From the NCBI RefSeq assembly GCF_025630775.1, contig NZ_JAOSZE010000011.1, forward strand, positions 62,001-126,000: a stretch of DNA of 64,000 bases. Reading direction: 5' to 3'. A program made the translations under genes and the position numbers. The notes under the pieces were generated by a model, which saw only the letters and a list, made by a program, of their open reading frames with translations, was not told the DNA's origin and did not search any database. The stretch is from Actinoplanes sp. KI2 (GTDB lineage Bacteria; Actinomycetota; Actinomycetes; Mycobacteriales; Micromonosporaceae). Shown one piece after another: positions 24,944-32,504 of the stretch. Every line of letters starts with the position of its first letter. Within the stretch, counting starts at the first letter, position 1.

Positions 24944-25882
24944 ATGGTGACCAATGCAGCCGTTGTCGGGGCTCCGGACGGCTCGACGCGCTCCGGCGTG
25001 CGGGGGACGCCGGGGTCGCGCCCCGGCGGCGTGCGGGCCATCGAGCGGGCCTGCTATCTGATCGGTGCGGTGCTGATCGCCGGCGGTCTGTTCCACGCCG
25101 CCGTGCTGGTCGCCTCCGGCGACACCTGGACGGGGCCGGTCTCCTGGCGCAAGCCGGCCACGTTCGGCTTCTCCTTCGGCCTGACCCTGATCACGATCGC
25201 CTGGGTCGGCTCGTACCTTCCGCTGCGCGAGCGGGGCCGCCGGCTGCTGCTGGGCGTCTTCGCCGCGGCCTGCGTCACCGAGGTCGCCCTGATCACCCTC
25301 CAGGCGTGGCGCCGCGTCCCGTCGCACTTCAACATGGAGACCGGCCTCGACACGGCGATCTCCCGGGTGCTGGCCGCCGGCGGCGGCGTCCTGATCCTGG
25401 TGATCGTCGCGCTGACCGTCGCGTCCTGGCGCCCGATGCCCACGGTGCCGCCGTCGATGCGCCTGGCCCTGCGCGCCGGCCTGCTGGCCCTGGACGTGGC
25501 CCTGCTGGTCGGCGCGGTCATGGTCGTCACCGCGGTCCTGGACGTGTACCGGGGTGACCAGACGGCCGCCTACGCGGTGGGCGCCCAGTGGAAACCGGCC
25601 CACTTCGTGCCCATGCACGGGGTGCTGGCCCTGCCGTTGCTGGCCTGGCTGCTGGCCCGCACCCCGCTGCCGGAGCGGTCCCGGCTGCACACGGTCGCCC
25701 TGGCCGTGGCCGGCTACGCGACGCTGTGCGCCCTGTCGGTGATCGAGTCCGCCGCCGGCATCGATCCGCTGGCGGGCCCGCTGGCGGCCGACGTCCTGAC
25801 CGCCCTCGCCACGGCCGCCATCGTCGCCGCGGCGGCCCGCACCCTGGCCGTGCTCCGCGGTCCCCGCCGCCCGACCACCTGA
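24944..25882 (+). CDS. Integral membrane protein of unknown function (312 aa)
   Basis: A 312-residue protein with a 30-residue polar, Gly/Arg-rich N-terminus and about seven transmembrane segments (for example AIERACYLIGAVLIAGGLFH, GFSFGLTLITIAWVGSYLP, VLALPLLAWLLARTP). Between segments are WRKPATFGFS and HFNMETGLDTA. No transporter or enzyme signature is recognised. Its stop codon lies within the first unit of a 26-bp tandem repeat. Its 85-bp separation from the response regulator gene suggests an independent promoter. Confidence 0.78.
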   Translation: MVTNAAVVGAPDGSTRSGVRGTPGSRPGGVRAIERACYLIGAVLIAGGLFHAAVLVASGDTWTGPVSWRKPATFGFSFGLTLITIAWVGSYLPLRERGRRLLLGVFAAACVTEVALITLQAWRRVPSHFNMETGLDTAISRVLAAGGGVLILVIVALTVASWRPMPTVPPSMRLALRAGLLALDVALLVGAVMVVTAVLDVYRGDQTAAYAVGAQWKPAHFVPMHGVLALPLLAWLLARTPLPERSRLHTVALAVAGYATLCALSVIESAAGIDPLAGPLAADVLTALATAAIVAAAARTLAVLRGPRRPTT

Positions 25883-25915
25883 GCGGTCTCCGCCGCCCGA
25901 CCACCTGAGCGGTCT
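25864..25915. repeat. 26-bp tandem repeat, two copies, across a stop codon
   Basis: Two identical adjacent 26-bp units (25864-25889 and 25890-25915). The first holds the last codons and the TGA of the membrane protein gene, so the duplication copied the end of the coding sequence into the intergenic space. Confidence 0.9.
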
Positions 25916-25947
25916 CCGACGGCAGTCCGTCGGCTTTCCGTCGGCTC

Positions 25948-26451
25948 TCAGTCGGCGAGGGCCTTGGCCAGTTCGTCGCGGAACTCGCGCTCGGAGTCGG
26001 TGACCTGCTCGGCGCCGATGCCCAGCACGCCACCGGTCGACGCGGCGCCCACCACACTCTCGGCGATCTCGATGAGCCAGTGCTTGTAGGTCTCCGCGTC
26101 GGCCTGCTCGGCCTTCGCGGCGAGCAGGGCGTTCGCCTCGGTGGCGCGCTGGAGCACGTCCTGGGCGTACCCGATGGGGTCGCCCGGCTCGATCACCGGC
26201 GCCTCCTCGCCCAGCTCGGGATCGCCCACCTCGGACAGCAGCGCCCCGGCGACGGCCGCGACCAGCGGGCTCGGCGAGACGCGCGCGTCCGAGATCTCGT
26301 CGCGGCCGGCCTCGTTCTCGGCCCGGGTCTTGCGGGCGCTGTCCGGGGTGGCGGCGCTGGCCGCCGTCAGCACCGACTGCGGGAGGCCGACCAGCAGCCC
26401 CCACTCGGTGTCGGTGAAGCCCAGCTTCGAGTACAACGGTTCGTCGCTCAC
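25948..26451 (-). CDS. Hypothetical acidic protein (167 aa)
   Basis: A soluble, acidic 167-residue protein starting at GTG 26451 with AGGAC eight bases upstream. It opens SDEPLYSKLGFTDTEWGLLVGLP and is rich in Ala/Glu helices; a Gly-rich GAASTGGVLGIGAEQ precedes the C-terminal SEREFRDELAKALAD. No family recognised. Similar short actinomycete proteins have no known role. The predicted DosR-like box at 26549 lies 98 bp upstream of its start, so it could be divergently controlled from that site. Confidence 0.7.
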   Translation of the reverse strand: MSDEPLYSKLGFTDTEWGLLVGLPQSVLTAASAATPDSARKTRAENEAGRDEISDARVSPSPLVAAVAGALLSEVGDPELGEEAPVIEPGDPIGYAQDVLQRATEANALLAAKAEQADAETYKHWLIEIAESVVGAASTGGVLGIGAEQVTDSEREFRDELAKALAD

Positions 26452-26548
26452 GACATCGTCCTCACATCTCGGCGTTAGACGGCTCTCTACTACCCCGACC
26501 TCGTGGAAGATCACCGGCCACGACCGGCGCAACGCAAACTATCAGGAC

Positions 26549-26562
26549 GGGCCTTAAGTCCC
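26549..26562. promoter_or_regulatory. DosR/DevR-like box
   Basis: GGGCCTTAAGTCCC is a palindrome with one mismatch and matches the core of the mycobacterial DosR consensus (GGGACTWWAGTCCC) at 13 of 14 positions. It lies 80 bp upstream of the ribosome-hibernation-like gene, whose mycobacterial counterparts are in the DosR regulon. No other comparable box was seen near it. Confidence 0.55.
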
Positions 26563-26641
26563 TGGCCGCGTCCGGTCGCTCGGATGATCATCGGGGTGTG
26601 CCTGGTTCGTCCGGGCCGGGCCGGACCCTCGAGGAGGCGTC

Positions 26642-26995
26642 ATGGATCGCAACGAGCCCGCCATCGGTCCGCAGGTGCACACCCACGGCAACGTCAAGCC
26701 GGAGGCCACCGAGTACGCCGTCGACAAGCTTCGCGCGGCGCTGCACCACGCTCAGGGCCCGGTTCTGCGCACCTCGCTGACGCTCGACGCCGCCGCCCCG
26801 GGCGACCGGGTCGACGCCCACGTCGACGTCAACGGGGTCGGGGTGCACGTGCATGCGGTCGGCGCGACCCTTCAGGAGGCCACCGACCTGATGCAGGACC
26901 GTCTCCGCTCCCGCCTGCGCCGCATCCGCCGCCGCCCGGCACAGGGCCCGCGCCCGCCGATCGACCGCGAGCACGGTGCGGATCTGGCGAGCTGA
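26642..26995 (+). CDS. Ribosome hibernation factor-like protein (HPF/RaiA N-domain)
   Basis: A 117-residue protein with a very strong ribosome binding site (GAGGAGG). It shows the HPF/YfiA (sigma-54 modulation) fold pattern: strand ASLTLDAAAPGDRVDAHVDV-like repeats (TSLTLDAA, RVDAHVDVNGVGVHVHA) and the amphipathic helix TLQEATDLMQDRLRSRLRRI ending in a basic stretch RRPAQGPRPP that could touch 16S rRNA. Length and the missing C-terminal dimerisation domain fit short dormancy-type factors such as the mycobacterial DosR-regulon member. Role in ribosome inactivation under low oxygen is inferred from family and the box upstream. Confidence 0.72.
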   Translation: MDRNEPAIGPQVHTHGNVKPEATEYAVDKLRAALHHAQGPVLRTSLTLDAAAPGDRVDAHVDVNGVGVHVHAVGATLQEATDLMQDRLRSRLRRIRRRPAQGPRPPIDREHGADLAS

Positions 26996-27012
26996 CCCCG
27001 CCGCGCGTAGAC

Positions 27013-27089
27013 GGCCGTGCGGCCCGCGCGGGTGACGCGGAGGGCCGTGCGGCCCGCGCGGGTGACGCGGAGGGCCGTGCGGCCCGCGA
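27013..27089. repeat. 30-bp tandem repeat, about 2.6 copies
   Basis: Units begin at 27013, 27043 and 27073 (each starting GGCCGTGCGG) and are identical until the array stops in the third. The array lies in the 172-bp space between the HPF-like and nitroreductase genes and contains inverted GC-rich segments (GTGCGGCCCGCGCG) capable of forming hairpins. Confidence 0.9.
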
Positions 27090-27167
27090 TTCCGGGTCGG
27101 ATGGCCCTGCCGCGGCCGGCCACCGGCGGTAACGGTGAACTATCACGACAGTCGGGAGGCAACCGCG

Positions 27168-28166
27168 ATGAACGCCACCGGTAACGACGTCCTGCGCGCC
27201 GAGGCGCGCGCCGCCCTGGAGTCGGCCGCGCGGGCCTCGCTGCGGGCGCCGTCGGTCTTCAACACCCAGCCGTGGAAGTGGCACATCACCGCCGAGACGC
27301 TCGACCTGTTCGCCGATCCGGCGCGGCGGCTCGGGGTGACCGATGCGGAGGGTCGTCTGCTGCTGCTCAGCTGTGGCGGCGCGCTGCACCACGCCCGGGT
27401 GACCCTGGCGGCGCAGGGCCGCAGCGCCGAGGTGGTGCGGCTGCCCGACGAGCGGCGTCCCGACCTGCTGGCCCGGATCCGCGTCACCGGGACGGCGCCG
27501 CTCGATCCGCACGCGGTCAGCCTTGCGGCCGCGATCAGCCGGCGGCGTACCGATCGCCGGGCGTTCGGCGAGCGCCGGGTGCCGCGGGCGACGCTGGCCC
27601 GGCTCGGGCGGCTGGTCGAGGCGGAGGGCGCTCACCTGCACGAGGTGCCCGACGAGCGGGTACCTGAGCTCGCCGTGGCCGTGGACCAGGCGGCCGATGT
27701 GGAGTATTTCGACCCCGCCTTCCGCAGCGAGCTCACCCGGTGGACGCATCGGCCGGCCTGGACCGGCGACGGGGTACCGCCGTCGACCGCGGTCGCGCCC
27801 GGCCTCCGCCGGGTGCCGGTGCGCAATTTCCTGCCGAGCGGGTCGCCGGGGTTGCTGGCCGGCGCCGGCGAGGACGAGGGTGCGACGTACGCGATCCTCT
27901 TCGGCAACGGGGATCGTCCGGTGGATCTGTTGCGCGGCGGCGAGGGGATGTCGGCCCTGCTGCTGGGCGCGACGACCGAGGGCGTCGCGGCGGCGCCGAT
28001 CAGCGAGGCGGTCGAGGTCGCCTGGCCGCGGCAGCTGCTGCGCCGGCTCGTCCCCGGCGACGGCGAGCCCTACCTGATCGTCCGGCTTGGCTACGCCGCG
28101 TCGGGCGAGCCCCCGCCCCTGTCGCCGCGCCGGGAGCCGCACGACATCATCGTGATCGACGAGTGA
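27168..28166 (+). CDS. Acg-type nitroreductase-like protein
   Basis: A 332-residue protein of the Acg family of two-domain nitroreductase-fold proteins: RAPSVFNTQPWKWHI at the N-terminus, DPARRLGVTDAEGRLLLLSCGGALHHA in the first half (quoted in part as GRLLLLSCGGALHH), then AISRRRTDRRAFGERRV, and a C-terminal LLLGATTEGVAAAPISEAVE. Mycobacterial Acg proteins sequester FMN and are dormancy-induced rather than active nitroreductases. The ATG at 27168 has GGGAGG 8 bp upstream, better than the in-frame GTG at 27135. It follows the HPF-like gene, as dormancy genes often cluster. Confidence 0.85.
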   Translation: MNATGNDVLRAEARAALESAARASLRAPSVFNTQPWKWHITAETLDLFADPARRLGVTDAEGRLLLLSCGGALHHARVTLAAQGRSAEVVRLPDERRPDLLARIRVTGTAPLDPHAVSLAAAISRRRTDRRAFGERRVPRATLARLGRLVEAEGAHLHEVPDERVPELAVAVDQAADVEYFDPAFRSELTRWTHRPAWTGDGVPPSTAVAPGLRRVPVRNFLPSGSPGLLAGAGEDEGATYAILFGNGDRPVDLLRGGEGMSALLLGATTEGVAAAPISEAVEVAWPRQLLRRLVPGDGEPYLIVRLGYAASGEPPPLSPRREPHDIIVIDE

Positions 28167-28256
28167 CGACGACCGCCGCCGGAGAGCCCCAGCGCCGTCG
28201 CCACGACGCAGCTCGCGGCGGCCGGTGACGCCGGTCGGCGCCGCCTTCCGCCCGGT

Positions 28257-29891
28257 TCATCCCGTCCGGGTCAGCAGCTCGTTCTCCAGGACCACCGGCA
28301 CCGACAGCGTCTTGTACCCGACGTCGTCGAAGAGCACGGTCATCCGATCCTCGGCGTAGCCCATCACCATGCCGGTGCCCCACTCGAGGTGCCGTACCGT
28401 GCTGTGCACCGCGAACGGCTCGCTCGCCGCCGGTCGCCGCTCGGCCACGCCGGTGACGCAGTTGTCGCAGTGGCCGCACCGCTTCGTCGCCTTCTCGCCG
28501 AAGTACGCGAGCAGCACCTGACTGCGGCACCCCCGGGTCTCCGCGAAGCCCCGCATCATGTCGGTCCGGGAGCGGTCGACCACCTGCTGCCGCTCGTACT
28601 CCCGAAGTGCGGCCTTGGCCGCCGCGGCCGGAAGCGGCGCGAAGAGCGGAACCGTCATCCTGTTCTTGGCGCCGGGCACCGCGGCGCCGACCAGTTCCAG
28701 CAGGTTGAGGTACGCCCCGAGCTTGCGCGGCCCGAGCCCGGTCCGGTCCTTCAGCGCCGTCTTGGTGGCCGGCCCCGCGCGCAGCGCCGCGGCCAGGTCC
28801 CGCAGCTCGGTCTCGTCCGGCGCGCCGCCGGTGAAGAAGCGCTGGATCGCCTCGTCCTCGGCCCGCCAGAGCAGCATCGCGTGCGCCGGCCGGCCGTCCC
28901 GCCCGGACCGGCCGATCTCCTGGAAGTAGCTGTCCGGCGAGTCCGGCAGGGCCACGTGCGCCACCCACCGGATGTTGGCCTTGTCGATGCCCATGCCGAA
29001 CGCCGAGGTGGCCACCATGATGTCCACCTTGTCCGCGGCGAACGCCTCCTGCCGCTGCTCGCGCGGGCCGCCGGCCAACCCGCCGTGGTAGTACGACGCG
29101 TTGTACCCGGCCGACACCAGCCGCTCGGACAGCTCCTCGGCCGCCCGCCGGGTCGCGACGTAGATGATCCCGGGTCGTTCCAGCGAATCGATCAGCGTGG
29201 TGAGCCGCCGCCAGCGGTACGCCTCGTCGGGGCAGTAGGCCGCCTCGAGGAACAGGTTGGGCCGGTCCAGCCCGGAGACGTGCACCTCCGGCTTGCGCAG
29301 CCCGAGCCGCGCGACGATGTCCTCGCGCACCGGCGGCGAGGCCGTCGCGGTCAAGGCGAGCACGGGCGGCCGGCCCATCTCCTTGATCATGTCGCCTAGC
29401 GCCAGGTAGTCCGGCCGGAAGTCGTGCCCCCACGCCGAGATGCAGTGCGCCTCGTCCACGGCGACCAGCCCGGGCTTGAGCGCCTTGATCTCGGCCAGCC
29501 GGTCCGGGTCGCTCAGCTGCTCGGGCGTGATGAACAGGAACTCGCCCCGTCCGGACCGGATCTCCTCGATCGCCGCCCGCTGCTGCTTGGGCGTCTCGGC
29601 CGAGCTCACCCGCACGGCCCGCAGCCGGGGGTCGCCGCGCTCGTTGAGCTGCGCGATCTGGTCCTGCTGCAGCGCGAGCAGCGGCGAGATCACGATCGTC
29701 GGCCCCGGCAGCAGCACCGCCGGCACCTGGTAGATGGCCGACTTGCCGGCCCCGGTCGGCAGGATGACCAGCGCATCCCGGCGGCGCAGCACCGCGCGCA
29801 TCGGACGGAACTGGCCCGGGCGCAGCGAGGGCCACCCGAAGTGGCGGCGGGCGACCCTGCGCAGGCGTGATCCATACATGGAGAGCTTCAT
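28257..29891 (-). CDS. RecQ-family ATP-dependent DNA helicase
   Basis: A 544-residue superfamily-2 helicase: Walker A ILPTGAGKSAIYQ, DEAH box VDEAHCISAWGHDFRPDY (RecQ-specific aromatic-rich loop), motif III LALTATAS, motif V ATSAFGMGIDK and motif VI EIGRSGRDGR. A zinc-binding region follows (CRSQVLLAYFGEK...RCGHCDNC). Typical RecQ C-terminal winged-helix and HRDC parts are reduced, which is common in this short actinobacterial group; the C-terminal 70 residues resemble a small beta domain (HLEWGTGMVMGYAEDRMTVL). It unwinds DNA 3'-5' in recombination/repair. ATG 29891 begins MKLSMYGSRLRRVARRHFGW. Confidence 0.92.
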   Translation of the reverse strand: MKLSMYGSRLRRVARRHFGWPSLRPGQFRPMRAVLRRRDALVILPTGAGKSAIYQVPAVLLPGPTIVISPLLALQQDQIAQLNERGDPRLRAVRVSSAETPKQQRAAIEEIRSGRGEFLFITPEQLSDPDRLAEIKALKPGLVAVDEAHCISAWGHDFRPDYLALGDMIKEMGRPPVLALTATASPPVREDIVARLGLRKPEVHVSGLDRPNLFLEAAYCPDEAYRWRRLTTLIDSLERPGIIYVATRRAAEELSERLVSAGYNASYYHGGLAGGPREQRQEAFAADKVDIMVATSAFGMGIDKANIRWVAHVALPDSPDSYFQEIGRSGRDGRPAHAMLLWRAEDEAIQRFFTGGAPDETELRDLAAALRAGPATKTALKDRTGLGPRKLGAYLNLLELVGAAVPGAKNRMTVPLFAPLPAAAAKAALREYERQQVVDRSRTDMMRGFAETRGCRSQVLLAYFGEKATKRCGHCDNCVTGVAERRPAASEPFAVHSTVRHLEWGTGMVMGYAEDRMTVLFDDVGYKTLSVPVVLENELLTRTG

Positions 29892-29931
29892 GGCGCGGCC
29901 ATGATGCCCCACGAGCGGGACAGACAAACAG

Positions 29932-30063
29932 CTATTTCTTTCCGCCGAACATCCGGCGGATCGCCCACAGCAGGAACAGCACGGCGAGGGCCACCCCGAG
30001 CAGGCGTACGGCATGGATCTGCGACCAGTCGACACCGGAGGTCGCGGCGATGGTGTACGGCAC
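29932..30063 (-). CDS. Small membrane protein (43 aa)
   Basis: From GTG 30063 the frame encodes 43 residues, mostly one hydrophobic segment (AVRLLGVALAVLFLLWAIRRMF) with a basic tail GGKK, so a probable tail-anchored micropeptide upstream of the helicase gene. Alternative upstream starts (ATG 30153) would lengthen it by 30 unconvincing residues. No clear ribosome binding site. The call is tentative. Confidence 0.45.
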   Translation of the reverse strand: MPYTIAATSGVDWSQIHAVRLLGVALAVLFLLWAIRRMFGGKK

Positions 30064-30198
30064 GAACGCATGGTATCGACGACCAGTTAATAGGAAAGTT
30101 TGTTGACTGAATCGGCCGCCGGGTGTGACCATAGGTCGGCACAACGGGGGCACGCTCCCATGAGCGCACGAAAAACGTCACCGGAGGTACGGGGGCCC

Positions 30199-31962
30199 AT
30201 GCCCAACCACGATCTGCCGGAGCTGGCCGCGACGGTGCTCCAGCCAGGCTTCATCGGCACGACCGCGCCGGACTGGGTACGCCGATGGCTGGCCGACGGG
30301 CTCGGCGGCGTCGCCCTGTTCGCCCGCAACGTCGAGTCGCCCGCCCAGGTGGCCGCCCTCACCGCCCAGCTGCGCGCCGAGCGACCGGACGTGATCGTCG
30401 CGATCGACGAGGAGGCTGGCGACGTCACCCGCTTCGAGTCGCGGCACGGCAGCTCCCGCCCGGGCAACCTGGCGCTGGGCGCGATCGACGAACCGGAGCT
30501 GACCGAGGCGGTGGCCCGCGACCTGGGTGCCGAACTGGCGGCGGCGGGCATCACCCTGGACTACGCCCCGGACACCGACGTCAACAGCAACCCCGACAAC
30601 CCGGTCATCGGCGTACGGGCGTTCGGGGCCGAGCCGCACCTGGTCGCGCGCCACTCGGCGGCCTTCGTCCGGGGCCTGCAGGAGGCCGGCGTCGCCGCCT
30701 GTGCCAAGCACTTCCCCGGGCACGGCGACACCAGCGTCGACTCGCACCACGACGTCCCGCTGATCGATCGGGACCGGGCCGCGCTGGACGCCTGCGAGCT
30801 GCTGCCCTTTCGCGCCGCGATCCGGGCCGGCGTCCGCGCGGTGATGACCGGGCACCTGCTGGTTCCCGCCTACGACACCACCCTGCCCGCCACCCTGAGC
30901 CGGTCGATCATGACCGGGCTGCTCCGCGAGGAGCTGGGCTTCGACGGCCTGATCGTCACCGACGGCATCGAGATGCAGGGCGTACGCCGGAAGTACGGGC
31001 TGGCCGGCGCGACCGTGCGCGCGCTGGCCGCCGGTGTGGACGCGATCTGCGTGGGTGGCGACCACGCCGACGAGCAGACCGCGATCCTGCTGCGCGACGC
31101 GATCGTCGCCGCCGTCCGCGGCGGCGACCTGAGCGAGGAGCGCCTGGCCGAGGCGGCCGCCCGGGTCCGCGACCTGGGCGCCTGGTCGACCCGGGCGCAG
31201 ACCCGCACCGGCGCGCGGGCGATCGCGAACGCGGCCCGCCCGATCGCCGACCTCGCCGCGGTCCCGCCGCCGACCGCCCCGCTGTCCAACGGCGCGGCGG
31301 CGAACGGCGCGGTAGCCAACGGCGCGGCGGCGAACGGCGCGGTAGCCAACGGTGCGGCGGCGAACGGCGCGGTAACCAACGGCGCGGGGGCGACCGGCGC
31401 GGTAGCCAACGGCTCGGCAGCCAACGGCGCGGCCGCGAGCGGCTCGGCAACCGGCCGCGCGGCGGTGAGCGGCTCCGCCGTGGGGTTCGAGGCGGCGCGG
31501 CGCGCGGTGAAGGTGACCTACTCCGAGGGCGCCGCCGCCCTGCCGATCAGCCGGCCCGCACACGTCGTCGAGTTCGCGCCGCCGCGCAACATCGCGATCG
31601 GCGCCGAGACCCCCTGGGGCGTGGGTGCCCCCCTGGACGACCTGCTCCCCGGCACCACCTCGGTCCGGCTCACCGCCGACGACCTCGAGGGACTCGCCGA
31701 CCCGGCGGCCCCGGTGCTGGCCGGCGCGGAGGGCCGCGCCCTCGTGCTGGTCGCCCGGGACGTGCACCGGCACCCGTGGCTGGCAACGGCGCTGGCCCGG
31801 GTGCTCGAGGCACGGCCGGACGCGATCGTGGTGGAGATGGGCGTGCCGGTCACCGTGCTGGGTGGCGTGCACATCGCCACCCACGGCGCGACCCGGGCGT
31901 GCGGCCTGGCGGCGGCGGAATTGATCGCAGGCAGCCCGGTGCCCGCGCCGCTCGCGGCGTAG
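30199..31962 (+). CDS. GH3 beta-N-acetylhexosaminidase-like protein (NagZ type) with repeat linker
   Basis: A 587-residue cytoplasmic glycoside hydrolase family 3 protein. The NagZ signature CAKHFPGHGDTSVDSHHDVP is complete (general acid/base His in KHFPGHGDT region), and the nucleophile-bearing stretch is VTDGIEM with Asp. NagZ removes GlcNAc from muropeptides in cell-wall recycling. Residues about 363-422 are an Asn-Gly-Ala repeat (30-bp DNA units) that joins the catalytic domain to a C-terminal beta-alpha domain (AARRAVKVTYSEGAAALP, GRALVLVARDVHRHPW). Start: ATG 30199 with GGAGG 11 bp upstream; ATG 30160 is an alternative. No signal peptide. Confidence 0.88.
   Translation: MPNHDLPELAATVLQPGFIGTTAPDWVRRWLADGLGGVALFARNVESPAQVAALTAQLRAERPDVIVAIDEEAGDVTRFESRHGSSRPGNLALGAIDEPELTEAVARDLGAELAAAGITLDYAPDTDVNSNPDNPVIGVRAFGAEPHLVARHSAAFVRGLQEAGVAACAKHFPGHGDTSVDSHHDVPLIDRDRAALDACELLPFRAAIRAGVRAVMTGHLLVPAYDTTLPATLSRSIMTGLLREELGFDGLIVTDGIEMQGVRRKYGLAGATVRALAAGVDAICVGGDHADEQTAILLRDAIVAAVRGGDLSEERLAEAAARVRDLGAWSTRAQTRTGARAIANAARPIADLAAVPPPTAPLSNGAAANGAVANGAAANGAVANGAAANGAVTNGAGATGAVANGSAANGAAASGSATGRAAVSGSAVGFEAARRAVKVTYSEGAAALPISRPAHVVEFAPPRNIAIGAETPWGVGAPLDDLLPGTTSVRLTADDLEGLADPAAPVLAGAEGRALVLVARDVHRHPWLATALARVLEARPDAIVVEMGVPVTVLGGVHIATHGATRACGLAAAELIAGSPVPAPLAA
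31288..31467. repeat. 30-bp minisatellite inside the GH3 gene
   Basis: Six 30-bp units begin at 31288, 31318, 31348, 31378, 31408 and 31438. The first two are identical, the third differs at two bases and the rest are progressively degenerate. Each unit has two related 15-bp halves encoding NGAAA and NGAVA, so the array stays in frame and lengthens an inter-domain linker. Confidence 0.92.
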
Positions 31963-32074
31963 CACATCCGGCCGAGCGCTCAGCGTTTTCCACTGACCCG
32001 GGTTATCCACAGCCGCTCGCGCAACATCGCCGTTGCTCGACGACAATGTCCAGCGGGGGCTGCCCCCTTGGGAG

Positions 32075-32154
32075 GGCGGGATCTGTGGTTGGCGGGATCT
32101 GTGGTTGGCGGGATCTGTGGTTGGCGCGATCTGTGGTTGGCGCGATCCGTGGTT
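32075..32154. repeat. 16-bp tandem repeat, five copies
   Basis: Units at 32075, 32091, 32107, 32123 and 32139. The first three are identical (GGCGGGATCTGTGGTT); the fourth and fifth change one and two bases. The array fills the space between the convergent ends of the GH3 and acetyltransferase genes, ending 5 bp from the latter's stop codon. The period is close to 1.5 helical turns. Confidence 0.93.
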
Positions 32155-32159
32155 GGCGC

Positions 32160-32447
32160 CTAGGAGACGACGACGTCGTCGTACTCGGGGTGTTCCTCGA
32201 GGTAGCGGGCGAAGAACGGGCAGACCGGCACGACCTTCTGGCCGCGGACGCGGATCAGCTCCAGCGTCCGCTGCGCCAGCTCGTTGCCGATGCCCTGCCC
32301 GCGGAAGGCCGGCTTCACCTCGGTGTGGGTGACCACGACGATGTCCTCGCCGCGGTGGCGGTACATGGCCATCCCGGCGGGCTCGCCGTCGACCAGCAGC
32401 TCGAAGCGATGATTGTCGGTGTTGTCCCGCACCTCGTAGTCGCGCAC
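32160..32447 (-). CDS. Short GNAT-like N-acetyltransferase (YjdJ/PF14542 type)
   Basis: A 95-residue protein with the minimal acetyl-CoA-binding core: ELLVDGEPAGMAMYRHRGE, VVTHTEVKPAFRGQGIGNEL (R-G-Q-G-I-G loop) and VPVCPFFARYLEEHPEY, the Cys-containing end typical of the PF14542 group. Such proteins are smaller than classical GNATs and their acceptors are unknown. GTG 32447 is assumed; its upstream GGGGAGG is very close, so the GTG five codons later is an alternative. Confidence 0.85.
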   Translation of the reverse strand: MRDYEVRDNTDNHRFELLVDGEPAGMAMYRHRGEDIVVVTHTEVKPAFRGQGIGNELAQRTLELIRVRGQKVVPVCPFFARYLEEHPEYDDVVVS

Positions 32448-32504
32448 CTCCCCACTTTAGGGCGCGCATGTTTGCCGGGCGTCTGCGCCGGTCAATGAGG
32501 AGGC

